NCBI GenBank assembly: GCA_036245525.1
Contig: BTPG01000004.1
Span: 232,703,313 to 232,767,312, forward strand
Reading direction: 5' to 3'
DNA from: Semisulcospira habei
Lineage: Eukaryota; Mollusca; Gastropoda; Semisulcospiridae
Length of the DNA stretch: 64,000 nt
Shown: positions 34,658 to 44,226 of the stretch, piece by piece
Numbering within the stretch: position 1 is the first letter of the stretch
Layout: every line of letters starts with the position of its first letter
The notes under the pieces: model-generated
The model's input: only the letters and a program-made list of their open reading frames with translations
Told to the model about the DNA's origin: nothing
Database searches by the model: none
Made by a program: the position numbers and the translations under genes

Positions 34658-34680
34658 AATTACGCCGAAATATAGCGACT

Positions 34681-35605
34681 TTAATCCCTTGAACTCGTTC
34701 ACAGCCGAGACGAACTGAGCCCGATCCAACGGCAAGAGACATACAGACGAACTGAGCCCGATTCAACGGCAAGAGACATACATAGACGAACTGAGCCCGA
34801 TCCAACGGCAAGAGACATACATAGACGAACTGAGCCCGATCCAACGGCAAGAGACATACATAGACGAACTGAGCCCGATCCAACGGCAAGAGACATACAT
34901 AGACGAACTGAGCCCGATCCAACGGTAAGAGACATACAGACGAACTGAGCCCGATCCAACGGCAAGAGACATACAGACGAACTGAGCCCGATCCAACGGC
35001 AAGAGACATACAGACGAACTGAGCCCGATCCAACGGCAAGAGACATACATAGACGAACTGAGCCCGATCCAACGGCAAGAGACATACATAGACGAACTGA
35101 GCCCGATCCAACGGCAAGAGACATACATAGACGAACTGAGCCCGATCCAACGGCAAGAGACATACATAGACGAACTGAGCCCGATCCAACGGCAAGAGAC
35201 ATACATAGACGAACTGAGCCCGATCCAACGGCAAGAGACATACATAGACAAACTGAGCCCGATCCAACGGCAAGAGACATACATAGACGAACTGAGCCCG
35301 ATCCAACGGCAAGAGACATACATAGACAAACTGAGCCCGATCCAACGGCAAGAGACATACATAGACAAACTGAGCCCGATCCAACGGCAAGAAACATACA
35401 TAGACAAACTGAGCCCGATCCAACGGCAAGAGACATACAGACGTACTGAGCCCGATCCAACGGCAAGAGACATACAGACGTACTGAGCCCGATCCAACGG
35501 CAAGAGACATGCATAGACAAACTGAGCCCGATCCATCGGCAAGAGACATACATCCTCATGAGCCCAGGCAATTGCGGGGGCTCATGAAGATCTATGCCTC
35601 TTGCT
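34681..35605. mobile_element. TTAA-type element, inverted, with amplified arm and flank
   Basis: It starts TTAATCCCTTGAACTCG and continues acagccgagacgaactgagc, matching the start of the inverted element at 22915. A 39-bp array follows, then a single complete family A hairpin (35539-35605, gcaagagacatacatcctca to cttgc). The other terminus is not clear and may be displaced by the G-tract array. Confidence 0.6.
34706..35538. repeat. 39-bp array derived from a hairpin boundary, about 22 units
   Basis: The unit is agacgaactgagcccgatcc, then aacggcaagagacatacat (35 bp where cata is missing). Its second half is the outer end of the family A left arm plus the flank found once in the unamplified element at 22915-22975 (cgatccaactgcaagcgact). 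Frames of 259-333 codons on the minus strand are shadows. Confidence 0.93.
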
Positions 35606-35616
35606 GAAATTACTTT

Positions 35617-36417
35617 GAATCTGATGTTCCTGGGCTGGTTGGGAGGGGGCTGTCTGATGTTCCTGGGCTGGTTGGGGGGGGGGGGCTGTCTGATGTTCCT
35701 GGGCTGGTTGGGGGGGGGGGGCTGTCTGATGTTCCTGGGCTGGTTGGGGGGGGGGGGCTGTCTGATGTTCCTGGGCTGGTTTGGGGGGGGGGGCTGTCTG
35801 ATGTTCCTGGGCTGTTGGGGGGGGGCTGTCTGATGTTCCTGGGCTGGTTGGGGGGGGGGGCTGTCTGATGTTCCTGGGCTGGTTGGGGGGGGGCTGTCTG
35901 ATGTTCCTGGGCTGGTTGGGGGGGGGGCTGTCTGATGTTCCTGGGCTGGTTGGGGGGGGGGGGCTGTCTGATGTTCCTGGGCTGGTTGGGGGGGGGGCTG
36001 TCTGATGTTCCTGGGCTGGTTGGGGGGCTGTATGATGGTGAATTAACACAGTGAGATTACCGACACGCTGTCTGATGTTCCTGGGCTGGTTGGGGGGCTG
36101 TATGATGGTGAATTAACACAGTGAGATTACCGACACGCTGTCTGATGTTCCTGGGCTGGTTGGGGGCTGTATGATGGTGAATTAACACAGTCAGATTACC
36201 GACACGCTGTCTGATGTTCCTGGGCTGGTTGGGGGCTGTATGATGGTGAATTAACACAGTCAGATTACCGACACGCTGTCTGATGTTCCTGGGCTGGTTG
36301 GGGGCTGTATGATGGTGAATTAACACAGTGAGATTACCGACACGCTGTCTGATGTTCCTGGGCTGGTTGGGGGGCTGTATGATGGTGAATTAACACAGTG
36401 AGATTACCGACACGCTG
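35617..36417. repeat. G-tract array (35-bp units, then 70-bp units)
   Basis: About eleven units of ctgatgttcctgggctggtt followed by 6-11 G and ctgt run to about 36020. Six units of 70 bp then add atgatggtgaattaacacag, then tgagattaccgacacg. Regular G runs suggest quadruplex potential. Proline-rich frames on the minus strand are shadows. Confidence 0.93.
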
Positions 36418-36708
36418 CGGTAAAAAGTCCCGGGCGGAATCGTGAGCCCCCGCGCGCGTTGCGGTTTTCAGTCGCTACAGCCTTTGAGCCACGCTAATAA
36501 TTCCTTTTTATACACGTAAACTTTTGACCCAGTAATGGGTAAATGGCATGCTTTAGAGAATGGCATGCTGCTTGCAGTACACGACAATATATCAATGCCT
36601 CGTGCAAAAAGTGGAGGCTGAATCCCCTTAGCACTACGTATCACGATCACTACTTTTCGAAAGAACTGCGGCCGATAGAACTACGTGTCAATAGAAAGTA
36701 TACAGCTT

Positions 36709-37065
36709 TAGAGGCGGATCGAAGGAGGGGGGGGGGGGTTACAGGCGTTCCGCCTCCCCCCCCCCCACCCCCGACCAAAAATTCTTTAAAATGCTGTAAC
36801 AAAGTCCCTTTTTGGGGTGCCGTTTTGGAACCCCCCCCCTCCCCGCCCCTCTTCCGTTATTGATATTTTGGCGAATGGTGAAAATCTTAAGATGCACGCA
36901 CCGCCTCTCTCTCCCCCCCCCCCCCCCCGACATCCCAACTCGCTTTTCGATTTTTCGGCCCCTGGAATCAAGGTCTAGCGTTGGGGAGGCCTTTTGTGTC
37001 AGGCTGAAGGTCCAAACAATAAGTTGGATCCCCTTCCCCCACAGACGGTAACTGATCCGCCCCTG
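36709..37065. mobile_element. Possible hAT-like MITE relic
   Basis: The ends tagaggcggatc (36709) and gatccgcccctg (ending 37065) are inverted, and a GGGGCGGATC-type terminus is common in hAT elements of animals. The interior is C/G-run rich with no protein. I do not see an 8-bp target duplication, so this stays tentative. Confidence 0.35.
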
Positions 37066-37261
37066 CTGCTCGATAACACTATGTTCCACATCACTACGGC
37101 CGTTACGGCGACACGTAGTGCCAGCGATCGTAGTGCGATTGACACGTGATGCTAGCGATCGTAGCGCTATTGGCGCATAGTGCTATCGACACGTAGTTCT
37201 CGTGGATCGTAGTGCTAGCGATACGCACCAGAAAGTGGATACTCTCGCAGACAACTGGGGT

Positions 37262-37418
37262 CAGTTGCATGAGCGAGATTAGTCCTGCGCCAGCCACTAA
37301 GCAAGGTGCGCCGCTATAGCGGCGCACCTTGCTTAATGGCTGGCGCAGGACTAAGCTCACTTATAGCGGCGCGCCTTGCTTAGTGGCTGGCGTAGGACTA
37401 AGCTCGCTCATGCAACTG
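37262..37418. repeat. Family D palindrome with duplicated right arm
   Basis: The left arm (cagttgcatgagcgagatta, then gtcctgcgccagccactaag, then caaggtgcgccgcta) meets the right arm at gccgcta/tagcggc (37316/37317). The right arm then occurs twice: 37317-37360, ending ctaagctcact, and 37362-37418, ending gctcgctcatgcaactg. Only the second extends to the outer end. Confidence 0.88.
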
Positions 37419-37559
37419 GCTCCAGGAGAGAAGAGCTGCATCTATTTCGCACTGAAAGTGCTCTTGAAACCCGCAGGGGGAACTTCAATATCTCTATTTT
37501 CAGGATGTAAACGATTCAGACACCTGTGTTCCCAGTCTCCCACGCACCGCCCACCGCCT

Positions 37560-37617
37560 GCAAGAGGCGCAGATTCTCATGAGCAGCGGCAGGGGCTCAT
37601 GAAAGTCTACATCTCTT
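37560..37617. repeat. Family A hairpin, degenerate
   Basis: Left arm gcaagaggcgcagattctca, then tgagc. Right arm ggggctcatgaaagtctaca, then tctctt. A shortened centre (agcggca) separates them. Confidence 0.65.
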
Positions 37618-37751
37618 AGGGATGGTTCCTCTATGTAGTAGTGTACTTAGTGAATTGTCTGCGCGTTGAGAATGCTATCGAGCTTTAAACCTGAGACCGG
37701 CATTTTGGAGAAAATAGTATCTTCAAGTGTAGAACACCTGCAATGGATGGG

Positions 37752-38092
37752 GCCGTTTACCCCCGGTCATACTGAGGCTAAAAGCTTCAAATCTGTACAC
37801 TGCCAGCTACATTATAGTTCTTACAAATAAAGGTATAGACCAATGGCTTTAGTTCAAGGGTGGTGCCAGAATGGCTTGGCGCCTAAAGGCTAAAAGCTTC
37901 AAATTTGTACACTGCAAGCTACATTATAGTACTTACAGATAAAGGTATAGACCAATGGCTTTAGTTCAAGAGTGGTGCCAGAATGGCTTGGCGCCTAAAG
38001 GCGCCAAGCTATTCTGGCACTACCCTTGAACTATTTTAGTCAAACTTATTTCACACACTGGGGTATTCCGAATGATAAGGGTTAAACCTGAG
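37752..38092. mobile_element. TTAA-type element with family B palindrome, inverted
   Basis: The start tttacccccggtcatactga and end cattcggaa-like terminus (attccgaatgataagggtta) are the reverse of the element at 3151-3663. Here the other side is duplicated: a segment of about 113 bp (ggctaaaagcttcaaatttg to tggcttggcgccta) occurs twice, while the cgccaagctattctggcact arm occurs once. Short direct repeats (cctgagac) flank it. Confidence 0.7.
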
Positions 38093-38113
38093 ACGGGCAT
38101 TTTGGAGGAAATA

Positions 38114-38236
38114 GTATGCTCAAGTGTAGAACACCTGCTATGGATGGCGATGTTTAATCAAAGAGAAAGGAAATAGTATGCTCAAGTGTAGAACACCTGC
38201 TATGGATGGCGACGTTTAATCAAAGAGAAAGGAAAC
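38114..38236. repeat. 62-bp tandem duplication
   Basis: Two units of ggaaatagtatgctcaagtg, then tagaacacctgctatggatg and onward. A related third copy lies on the other side of the inverted element (about 37710-37755), so the element sits within or beside this duplicated sequence. Confidence 0.85.
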
Positions 38237-38470
38237 ACTAAAAGCCGAGTCATCAGGTTTAGATCTGATTTTTGGGCTGGTGCTTGTGTCTTCATTCAGG
38301 TGTAAAATTGGCCGACCAGGGGACATAATACATTTTAGTGCAAGGCAAGAAATTAGCGCGCGTTCTTTTGATCTCGGTGGCGATCTGAAAAAAAAAAAAA
38401 AATACAGACAACACGACAACCTACGAGAGCACACGGTGTATCGCGCCCCATCTGTAATGGGCGTGCATTG

Positions 38471-38536
38471 GTGCTGCTCTGTGAATTTGGACCTTACGGC
38501 TCTAGAGCCGTAAGGTCCAAAATCACAGACCAGCAC
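38471..38536. repeat. Family C hairpin, 32-bp stem
   Basis: Arms 38471-38502 and 38505-38536 around a TA centre, with about two mismatches. The core is shared with 1872-1920 and 2461-2528. Confidence 0.88.
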
Positions 38537-38559
38537 ACGTGTAATTTTACCAGAAATCG

Positions 38560-39042
38560 CAAACAACCAGAAAGAATCACAAAATGATGCCACGTTAGAT
38601 ATGCACTGAGTGACCAATGTTTTCAAAATAACAATTTTTGGATGGATAAAAAAAGAAAAGAAAAAAGAAGAAGAAATGAGCAGGATCTGTGACTGCACGT
38701 GCTTTGGGATAAAATTGTGGCAAATAAACACTTTGGAAAAAAAGAGCAGCAAAAACGGATACCTTTCATTTGAGGCCCATTTTGATAAAACTCTGATAAT
38801 ACTGCTGAACGCAAATACCTGTCCTATAAAACGAAATGGCTACTCATAAAGGCACGGCCATCATCGAAGCCAAGGGAAACAACTGTTCCATTTAAAAACG
38901 AAGCTGCTTCACATTCAAAATAAACTTCCCACGTAAAGGGAAACAACTTTGCAAAAGGGGAAGTAACTGTGTCAAGTTGGAACACAACAGCGTCCGCTGT
39001 CTTGTTGGCTGAAATATTTACATCTATTGAAGGCCATTCCAC
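38560..39042. other. Unassigned stretch
   Basis: No gene is recognised. A/T-rich with short frames on both strands. It ends in the left arm of the hairpin that hosts the LINE. Confidence 0.45.
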
Positions 39043-39066
39043 TTGCAAGAGGCATAGATTCTCATA

Positions 39067-40346
39067 ATGTGACTTGTTTGCCGATGACGCAACAATCCAC
39101 ATCCCCGATAAGTGTCTGGAGTCTTTAAATGATCGTTTGCAACAGGGACTGAGTGAAATTTCCAAATGGTGTGAAAATAATGCAATGATCCTTAATCCCA
39201 CCAAAACCGAATGTATGACGATAGCAACCCGTCAGAAGCATCAGCTCAAGCCACTTTCGCTTAGCCTGGAAATCCAAGACCACACCATTACACAAGTAAC
39301 TGAACATCGCCTACTTGGAGTTATTGTTGATAACCAGATGAAATGGCAATCTCACATCAATGTTGTCTGTAAAACTGTGTCCAGAAATGTGTTTATGCTG
39401 TCTAAGCTAAAATATCTTATTGATGTCGACACTTGCAAACTATTTTACAATGCCCATGTCAAATCCCACATCGATTATGCCTCCACGACATGGGACGGCA
39501 GTGGTGACATACACATGAAGAGGCTTAACTCCTTGCATCGCAGGGCAGTGAAGCAGATCCTGCCTGATCCAGCTCTTTCTACTGACCAAAAATTTGAAAA
39601 ACTAAAAATGCTTCCTCTTGACAAGCACCATCTCTTTAACAAAGGGGTAGTCATGTATAAAATCTGGAATGAAATCCACCCAGAATACTTGTGTAATCTC
39701 TTCACCAAGGTAGCTTCAGGCTATTCAACATCAAGGCGAAACTTCATCACACCACGCCCGAGGATAGATTTATTTAAAACCACCCTTGCTTTCTCGGGCG
39801 CCTCGTTTTGGAATAAACTGCCAGCGCACATAACACACACTGGTTCACTCCCCTCTTTCAAGGAAAGCCTCTTCAAGTACCTGCTATCTAACAGCTCATT
39901 CACTGGTTCGGGTATCTCCATCGCCTAAAGCCTTGATATTAACCTCCGCGCGCACGTGCGTGTATATGGGCGTGTGCGCGCGCGCGCGTGCGTGTGTGTG
40001 TGTGTGTGAGAGAGAGAGAGCATGCGGCGCGAGCGTGCGCGCGTGTTTGATTTCAGTGAAAGAAGGAATTTTAAAGACTATCTTTTTTTTTTTTTTTTTT
40101 TTTCCCCGTTCACATTGTTAGTAATCATAATTGGTGCCCTCCATTTTGCCTTATCCATCTCTTTTTGAACGACTTGTTATATTATGTGCACTTTCATGTT
40201 AGTAGCTTTGTACTTTTGTATCTTAGTAGCTTTGTACCTTTAGCAGATTTGTACCTTTGTAGTTTAGCAACGGCAAGCGTGAAAAATGGCACATGTGCTA
40301 ACTGCTTCTTCCGTTCAGAAATAAAGTTTCAATAAAAGTTTCAATA
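39067..40346 (+). mobile_element. 5'-truncated LINE inserted in a family A hairpin
   Basis: The upstream hairpin arm ends at ctcat (about 39065) and the remaining hairpin resumes at agcccctgcag (40347) through gcctcttgc (40389). The LINE starts within the reverse transcriptase catalytic region and ends with aataaagtttcaataaaagt, then ttcaataa, a 3' end with AATAAA and short repeats. A GT/CG microsatellite and a poly-T run (about 40084-40103) lie in its 3' part. Confidence 0.8.
39068..39928 (+). pseudogene. LINE reverse transcriptase C-terminal half (Jockey/CR1-like)
   Basis: An uninterrupted frame of about 287 residues begins CDLFADDATI, the catalytic aspartate pair of motif C. It continues with NPTKTECM (motif D), LLGVIVDNQMKWQSHI, YNAHVKSHIDYASTTW and a conserved LHRRAVKQIL region, then a C-terminal SFWNKLPAHI and SLPSFKESLFKYLL. 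These follow the order seen in Jockey- and CR1-type LINE ORF2 proteins, whose enzyme copies element RNA onto nicked DNA. The endonuclease and the fingers and palm before motif C are absent because of 5' truncation, so this is a dead copy. It has no start codon of its own. The frame is still open, which suggests a fairly recent insertion. Confidence 0.88.
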
Positions 40347-40390
40347 AGCCCCTGCAGCAGCAGGGTCCATGTTAATCTTTGCCTCTTGCT

Positions 40391-40685
40391 GGCAGAAACG
40401 GTTTTCTTCACGTGTTCCCTCAAATTGAAGAAAAGCTTCTGGGTAAGAAGAAAATCAGCAGACGATAAAAGCCTAGACGGTTTATTGGCAATATCTGTCG
40501 CAGTCGCTTGCCGACTGCCTACAAAAAACAAAAAAAAATACACATGAACTCTCACTGTCTAGCACTCCATGGCCGGGAGAGAACAAACACAGCAGTGCAT
40601 TAAAAATCGTCGGCTTTAATTATGACAAGCAGATGCCATAAGATATACTTGCTTGGTGGGAGGTGGGGGGTGGGCGTTGCATCGG
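40391..40685. other. Unassigned stretch
   Basis: No gene or repeat family is recognised between the LINE host hairpin and the TTAA hairpin before the 81-bp array. Confidence 0.45.
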
Positions 40686-40754
40686 TTACTCGTTCGAGAC
40701 GTGCCGTCTCCGGTTACGCGGCTTCAAGCCGGCGGCACGTCTCAAATGAGTTAA
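40686..40754. repeat. Hairpin ending in TTAA before the 81-bp array
   Basis: The left arm ttactcgttcgagacgtgcc pairs with ggcacgtctcaaatgagtta (ending at ttaa, 40751-40754). An inner pair ccggtt/aagccgg is visible. It may be another small TTAA-type element. No protein. Confidence 0.7.
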
Positions 40755-40783
40755 GCCCCAAGGAAATCAGTAAAAATCTGTCC

Positions 40784-43700
40784 GGCCTGACACAGAAGTC
40801 TAACCAGCGACACACGGAACTGTCCAAGGATCCGAGTGAGCAGATATTGTTCGGGCGCCCCTCCGGCCTGACACAGAAGTCTAACCAGCGACACACGCAA
40901 CTGTCCAAGGATCCGAGTGAGCAGATATTGTTCGGGCGCCCCTCCGGCCTGACACAGAAGTCTAACCAGCGACACACGGAACTGTCCAAGGATCCGAGTG
41001 AGCAGATATTGTTCGGGCGCCCCTCCGGCCTGACACAGAAGTCTAACCAGCGACACACGGAACTGTCCAAGGATCCGAGTGAGCAGATATTGTTCGGGCG
41101 CCCCTCCGGCCTGACACAGAAGTCTAACCAGCGACACACGGAACTGTCCAAGGATCCGAGTGAGCAGATATTGTTCGGGCGCCCCTCCGGCCTGACACAG
41201 AAGTCTAACCAGCGACACACGGAACTGTCCAAGGATCCGAGTGAGCAGATATTGTTCGGGCGCCCCTCCGGCCTGACACAGAAGTCTAACCAGCGACACA
41301 CGGAACTGTCCAAGGATCCGAGTGAGCAGATATTGTTCGGGCGCCCCTCCGGCCTGACACAGAAGTCTAACCAGCGACACACGGAACTGTCCAAGGATCC
41401 GAGTGAGCAGATATTGTTCGGGCGCCCCTCCGGCCTGACACAGAAGTCTAACCAGCGACACACGGAACTGTCCAAGGATCCGAGTGAGCAGATATTGTTA
41501 GGGCGCCCCTCCGGCCTGACACAGAAGTCTAACCAGCGACACACGGAACTGTCCAAGGATCCGAGTGAGCAGATATTGTTCGGGCGCCCCTCCGGCCTGA
41601 CACAGAAGTCTAACCAGCGACACACGGAACTGTCCAAGGATCCGAGTGAGCAGATATTGTTCGGGCGCCCCTCCGGCCTGACACAGAAGTCTAACCAGCG
41701 ACACACGTAACTGTCAAAGGATCCGAGTGAGCAGATATTGTTCGGGCGCCCCTTCGGCCTGACACAGAAGTCTAACCAGCGACACACGGAACTGTCCAAG
41801 GATCAGAGTGAGCAGATAATGTTCGGGCGCCCCTCCGGCCTGACACAGAAGTCTAACCAGCGACACACGCAACTGTCAAAGGATCCGAGTGAGCAGATAT
41901 TGTTCGGGCGCCCCTCCGGCCTGACACAGAAGTCTAACCAGCGACACACGGAACTGTCCAAGGATCCGAGTGAGCAGATATTGTTCGGGCGCCCCTCCGG
42001 CCTGACACAGAAGTCTAACCAGCGACACACGCAACTGTCCAAGGATCCGAGTGAGCAGATATTGTTCGGGCGCCCCTCCGGCCTGACACAGAAGTCTAAC
42101 CAGCGACACACGGAACTGTCCAAGGATCCGAGTGAGCAGATATTGTTCGGGCGCCCCTCCGGCCTGACACAGAAGTCTAACCAGCGACACACGGAACTGT
42201 CCAAGGATCCGAGTGAGCAGATATTGTTCGGGCGCCCCTCCGGCCTGACACAGAAGTCTAACCAGCGACACACGGAACTGTCCAAGGATCCGAGTGAGCA
42301 GATATTGTTCGGGCGCCCCTCCGGCCTGACACAGAAGTCTAACCAGCGACACACGCAACTGTCCAAGGATCCGAGTGAGCAGATATTGTTCGGGCGCCCC
42401 TCCGGCCTGACACAGAAGTCTAACCAGCGACACACGGAACTGTCCAAGGATCCGAGTGAGCAGATATTGTTCGGGCGCCCCTCCGGCCTGACACAGAAGT
42501 CTAACCAGCGACACACGTAACTGTCAAAGGATCCGAGTGAGCAGATATTGTTCGGGCGCCCCTCCGGCCTGACACAGAAGTCTAACCAGCGACACACGGA
42601 ACTGTCCAAGGATCAGAGTGAGCAGATAATGTTCGGGCGCCCCTCCGGCCTGACACAGAAGTCTAACCAGCGACACACGCAACTGTCAAAGGATCCGAGT
42701 GAGCAGATATTGTTCGGGCGCCCCTCCGGCCTGACACAGAAGTCTAACCAGCGACACACGGAACTGTCCAAGGATCCGAGTGAGCAGATATTGTTCGGGC
42801 GCCCCTCCGGCCTGACACAGAAGTCTAACCAGCGACACACGCAACTGTCCAAGGATCCGAGTGAGCAGATATTGTTCGGGCGCCCCTCCGGCCTGACACA
42901 GAAGTCTAACCAGCGACACACGGAACTGTCCAAGGATCCGAGTGAGCAGATATTGTTCGGGCGCCCCTCCGGCCTGACACAGAAGTCTAACCAGCGACAC
43001 ACGGAACTGTCCAAGGATCCGAGTGAGCAGATATTGTTCGGGCGCCCCTCCGGCCTGACACAGAAGTCTAACCAGCGACACACGCAAGTGTCCAAGGATC
43101 CGAGTGAGCAGATATTGTTCGGGCGCCCCTCCGGCCTGACACAGAAGTCTAACCAGCGACACACGGAACTGTCCAAGGATCCGAGTGAGCAGATATTGTT
43201 CGGGCGCCCCTCCGGCCTGACACAGAAGTCTAACCAGCGACACACGGAACTGTCCAAGGATCCGAGTGAGCAGATATTGTTCGGGCGCCCCTCCGGCCTG
43301 ACACAGAAGTCTAACCAGCGACACACGGAACTGTCCAAGGATCCGAGTGAGCAGATATTGTTCGGGCGCCCCTCCGGCCTGACACAGAAGTCTAACCAGC
43401 GACACACGGAACTGTCCAAGGATCCGAGTGAGCAGATATTGTTCGGACGCCCCTCCGGCCTGACACAGAAGTCTAACCAGGGACACACGGAACTGTCCAA
43501 GGATCCGAGTGAGCAGATATTGTTCGGGCGCCCCTCCGGCCTGACACAGAAGTCTAACCAGCGACACACGGAACTGTCCAAGGATCCGAGTGAGCAGATA
43601 TTGTTCGGGCGCCCCTCCGGCCTGACACAGAAGTCTAACCAGCGACACACGGAACTGTCCAAGGATCCGAGTGAGCAGATATTGTTCGGGCGCGCCTCCG

Positions 43701-44096
43701 GCCTGACACAGAAGTCTAACCAGCGACACACGGAACTGTCCAAGGATCCGAGTGAGCAGATATTGTTCGGGCGCCCCTCCGGCCTGACACAGAAGTCTAA
43801 CCAGCGACACACGGAACTGTCCAAGGATCCGAGTGAGCAGATATTGTTCGGGCGCTCCTCCGGCCTGACACAGAAGTCTAACCAGCGACACACGGAACTG
43901 TCCAAGGATCCGAGTGAGCAGATATTGTTCGGGCGCCCCTCCGGCCTGACACAGAAGTCTAACCAGCGACACACGGAACTGTCCAAGGATCCGAGTGAGC
44001 AGATATTGTTCGGGCGCCCCTCCGGCCTGACACAGAAGTCTAACCAGCGACACACGGAACTGTCCAAGGATCCGAGTGAGCAGATATTGTTCGGGC
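40784..44096. repeat. 81-bp satellite, about 41 units, with 810-bp higher-order repeat
   Basis: The unit is ggcctgacacagaagtctaa, then ccagcgacacacggaactgt, then ccaaggatccgagtgagcag, then atattgttcgggcgcccctc, then c. Because 81 is a multiple of three, frames up to 527 codons open on both strands. A unit with cacgtaactgtcaaagg (a stop in the plus frame) occurs at 41708 and 42518, 810 bp or ten units apart, each followed by the gatcagagtgagcagataat variant. This shows a ten-unit block duplication. Confidence 0.96.
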
Positions 44097-44150
44097 ACCC
44101 CACCAGCCCAGCCGAGGTTCCCAGCGGATGAGTAACCAGCAGGCAAAGGT

Positions 44151-44226
44151 CCTCAGGCAGAAGTCGTCCGCAGTGGGCCCGTGCACGAATGTGCGCGGTC
44201 CCACTGCGGACGAATTCTGCCCGAGG
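44151..44226. repeat. Hairpin at the macro-repeat junction
   Basis: The 27-nt arms at 44151-44177 (cctcaggcagaagtcgtccg, then cagtggg) and 44200-44226 (cccactgcggacgaattctg, then cccgagg) pair with two mismatches around a 22-nt loop. Macro-copy 2 begins inside the right arm (44208), and the window itself starts at the same base. Confidence 0.9.

Larger units (their letters stand above)
1..44207. repeat. Macro-repeat unit, copy 1 (44.2 kb)
   Basis: The sequence starting at 1 recurs at 44208 with the same order of elements. The offset is 44207 for the first 3 kb, then steps to 43417, 43407, 43703, 38531 and 36859 as arrays differ in length. In the first 3 kb I counted about four substitutions between the copies. 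This is either a recent tandem segmental duplication or two haplotypes joined in series by the assembler. Confidence 0.93.

Noticed and set aside
34548..35571. Minus-strand frames of 259-333 codons with repeated serine, cysteine and leucine motifs
   Set aside because: Shadows of the 39-bp array derived from a hairpin boundary.
40622..44131. Open frames of 362, 260 and 527 codons as a repeat-protein gene
   Set aside because: The 81-bp period is a multiple of three, comparable frames open on the minus strand, and two units carry stops. No start context or domain supports a gene.
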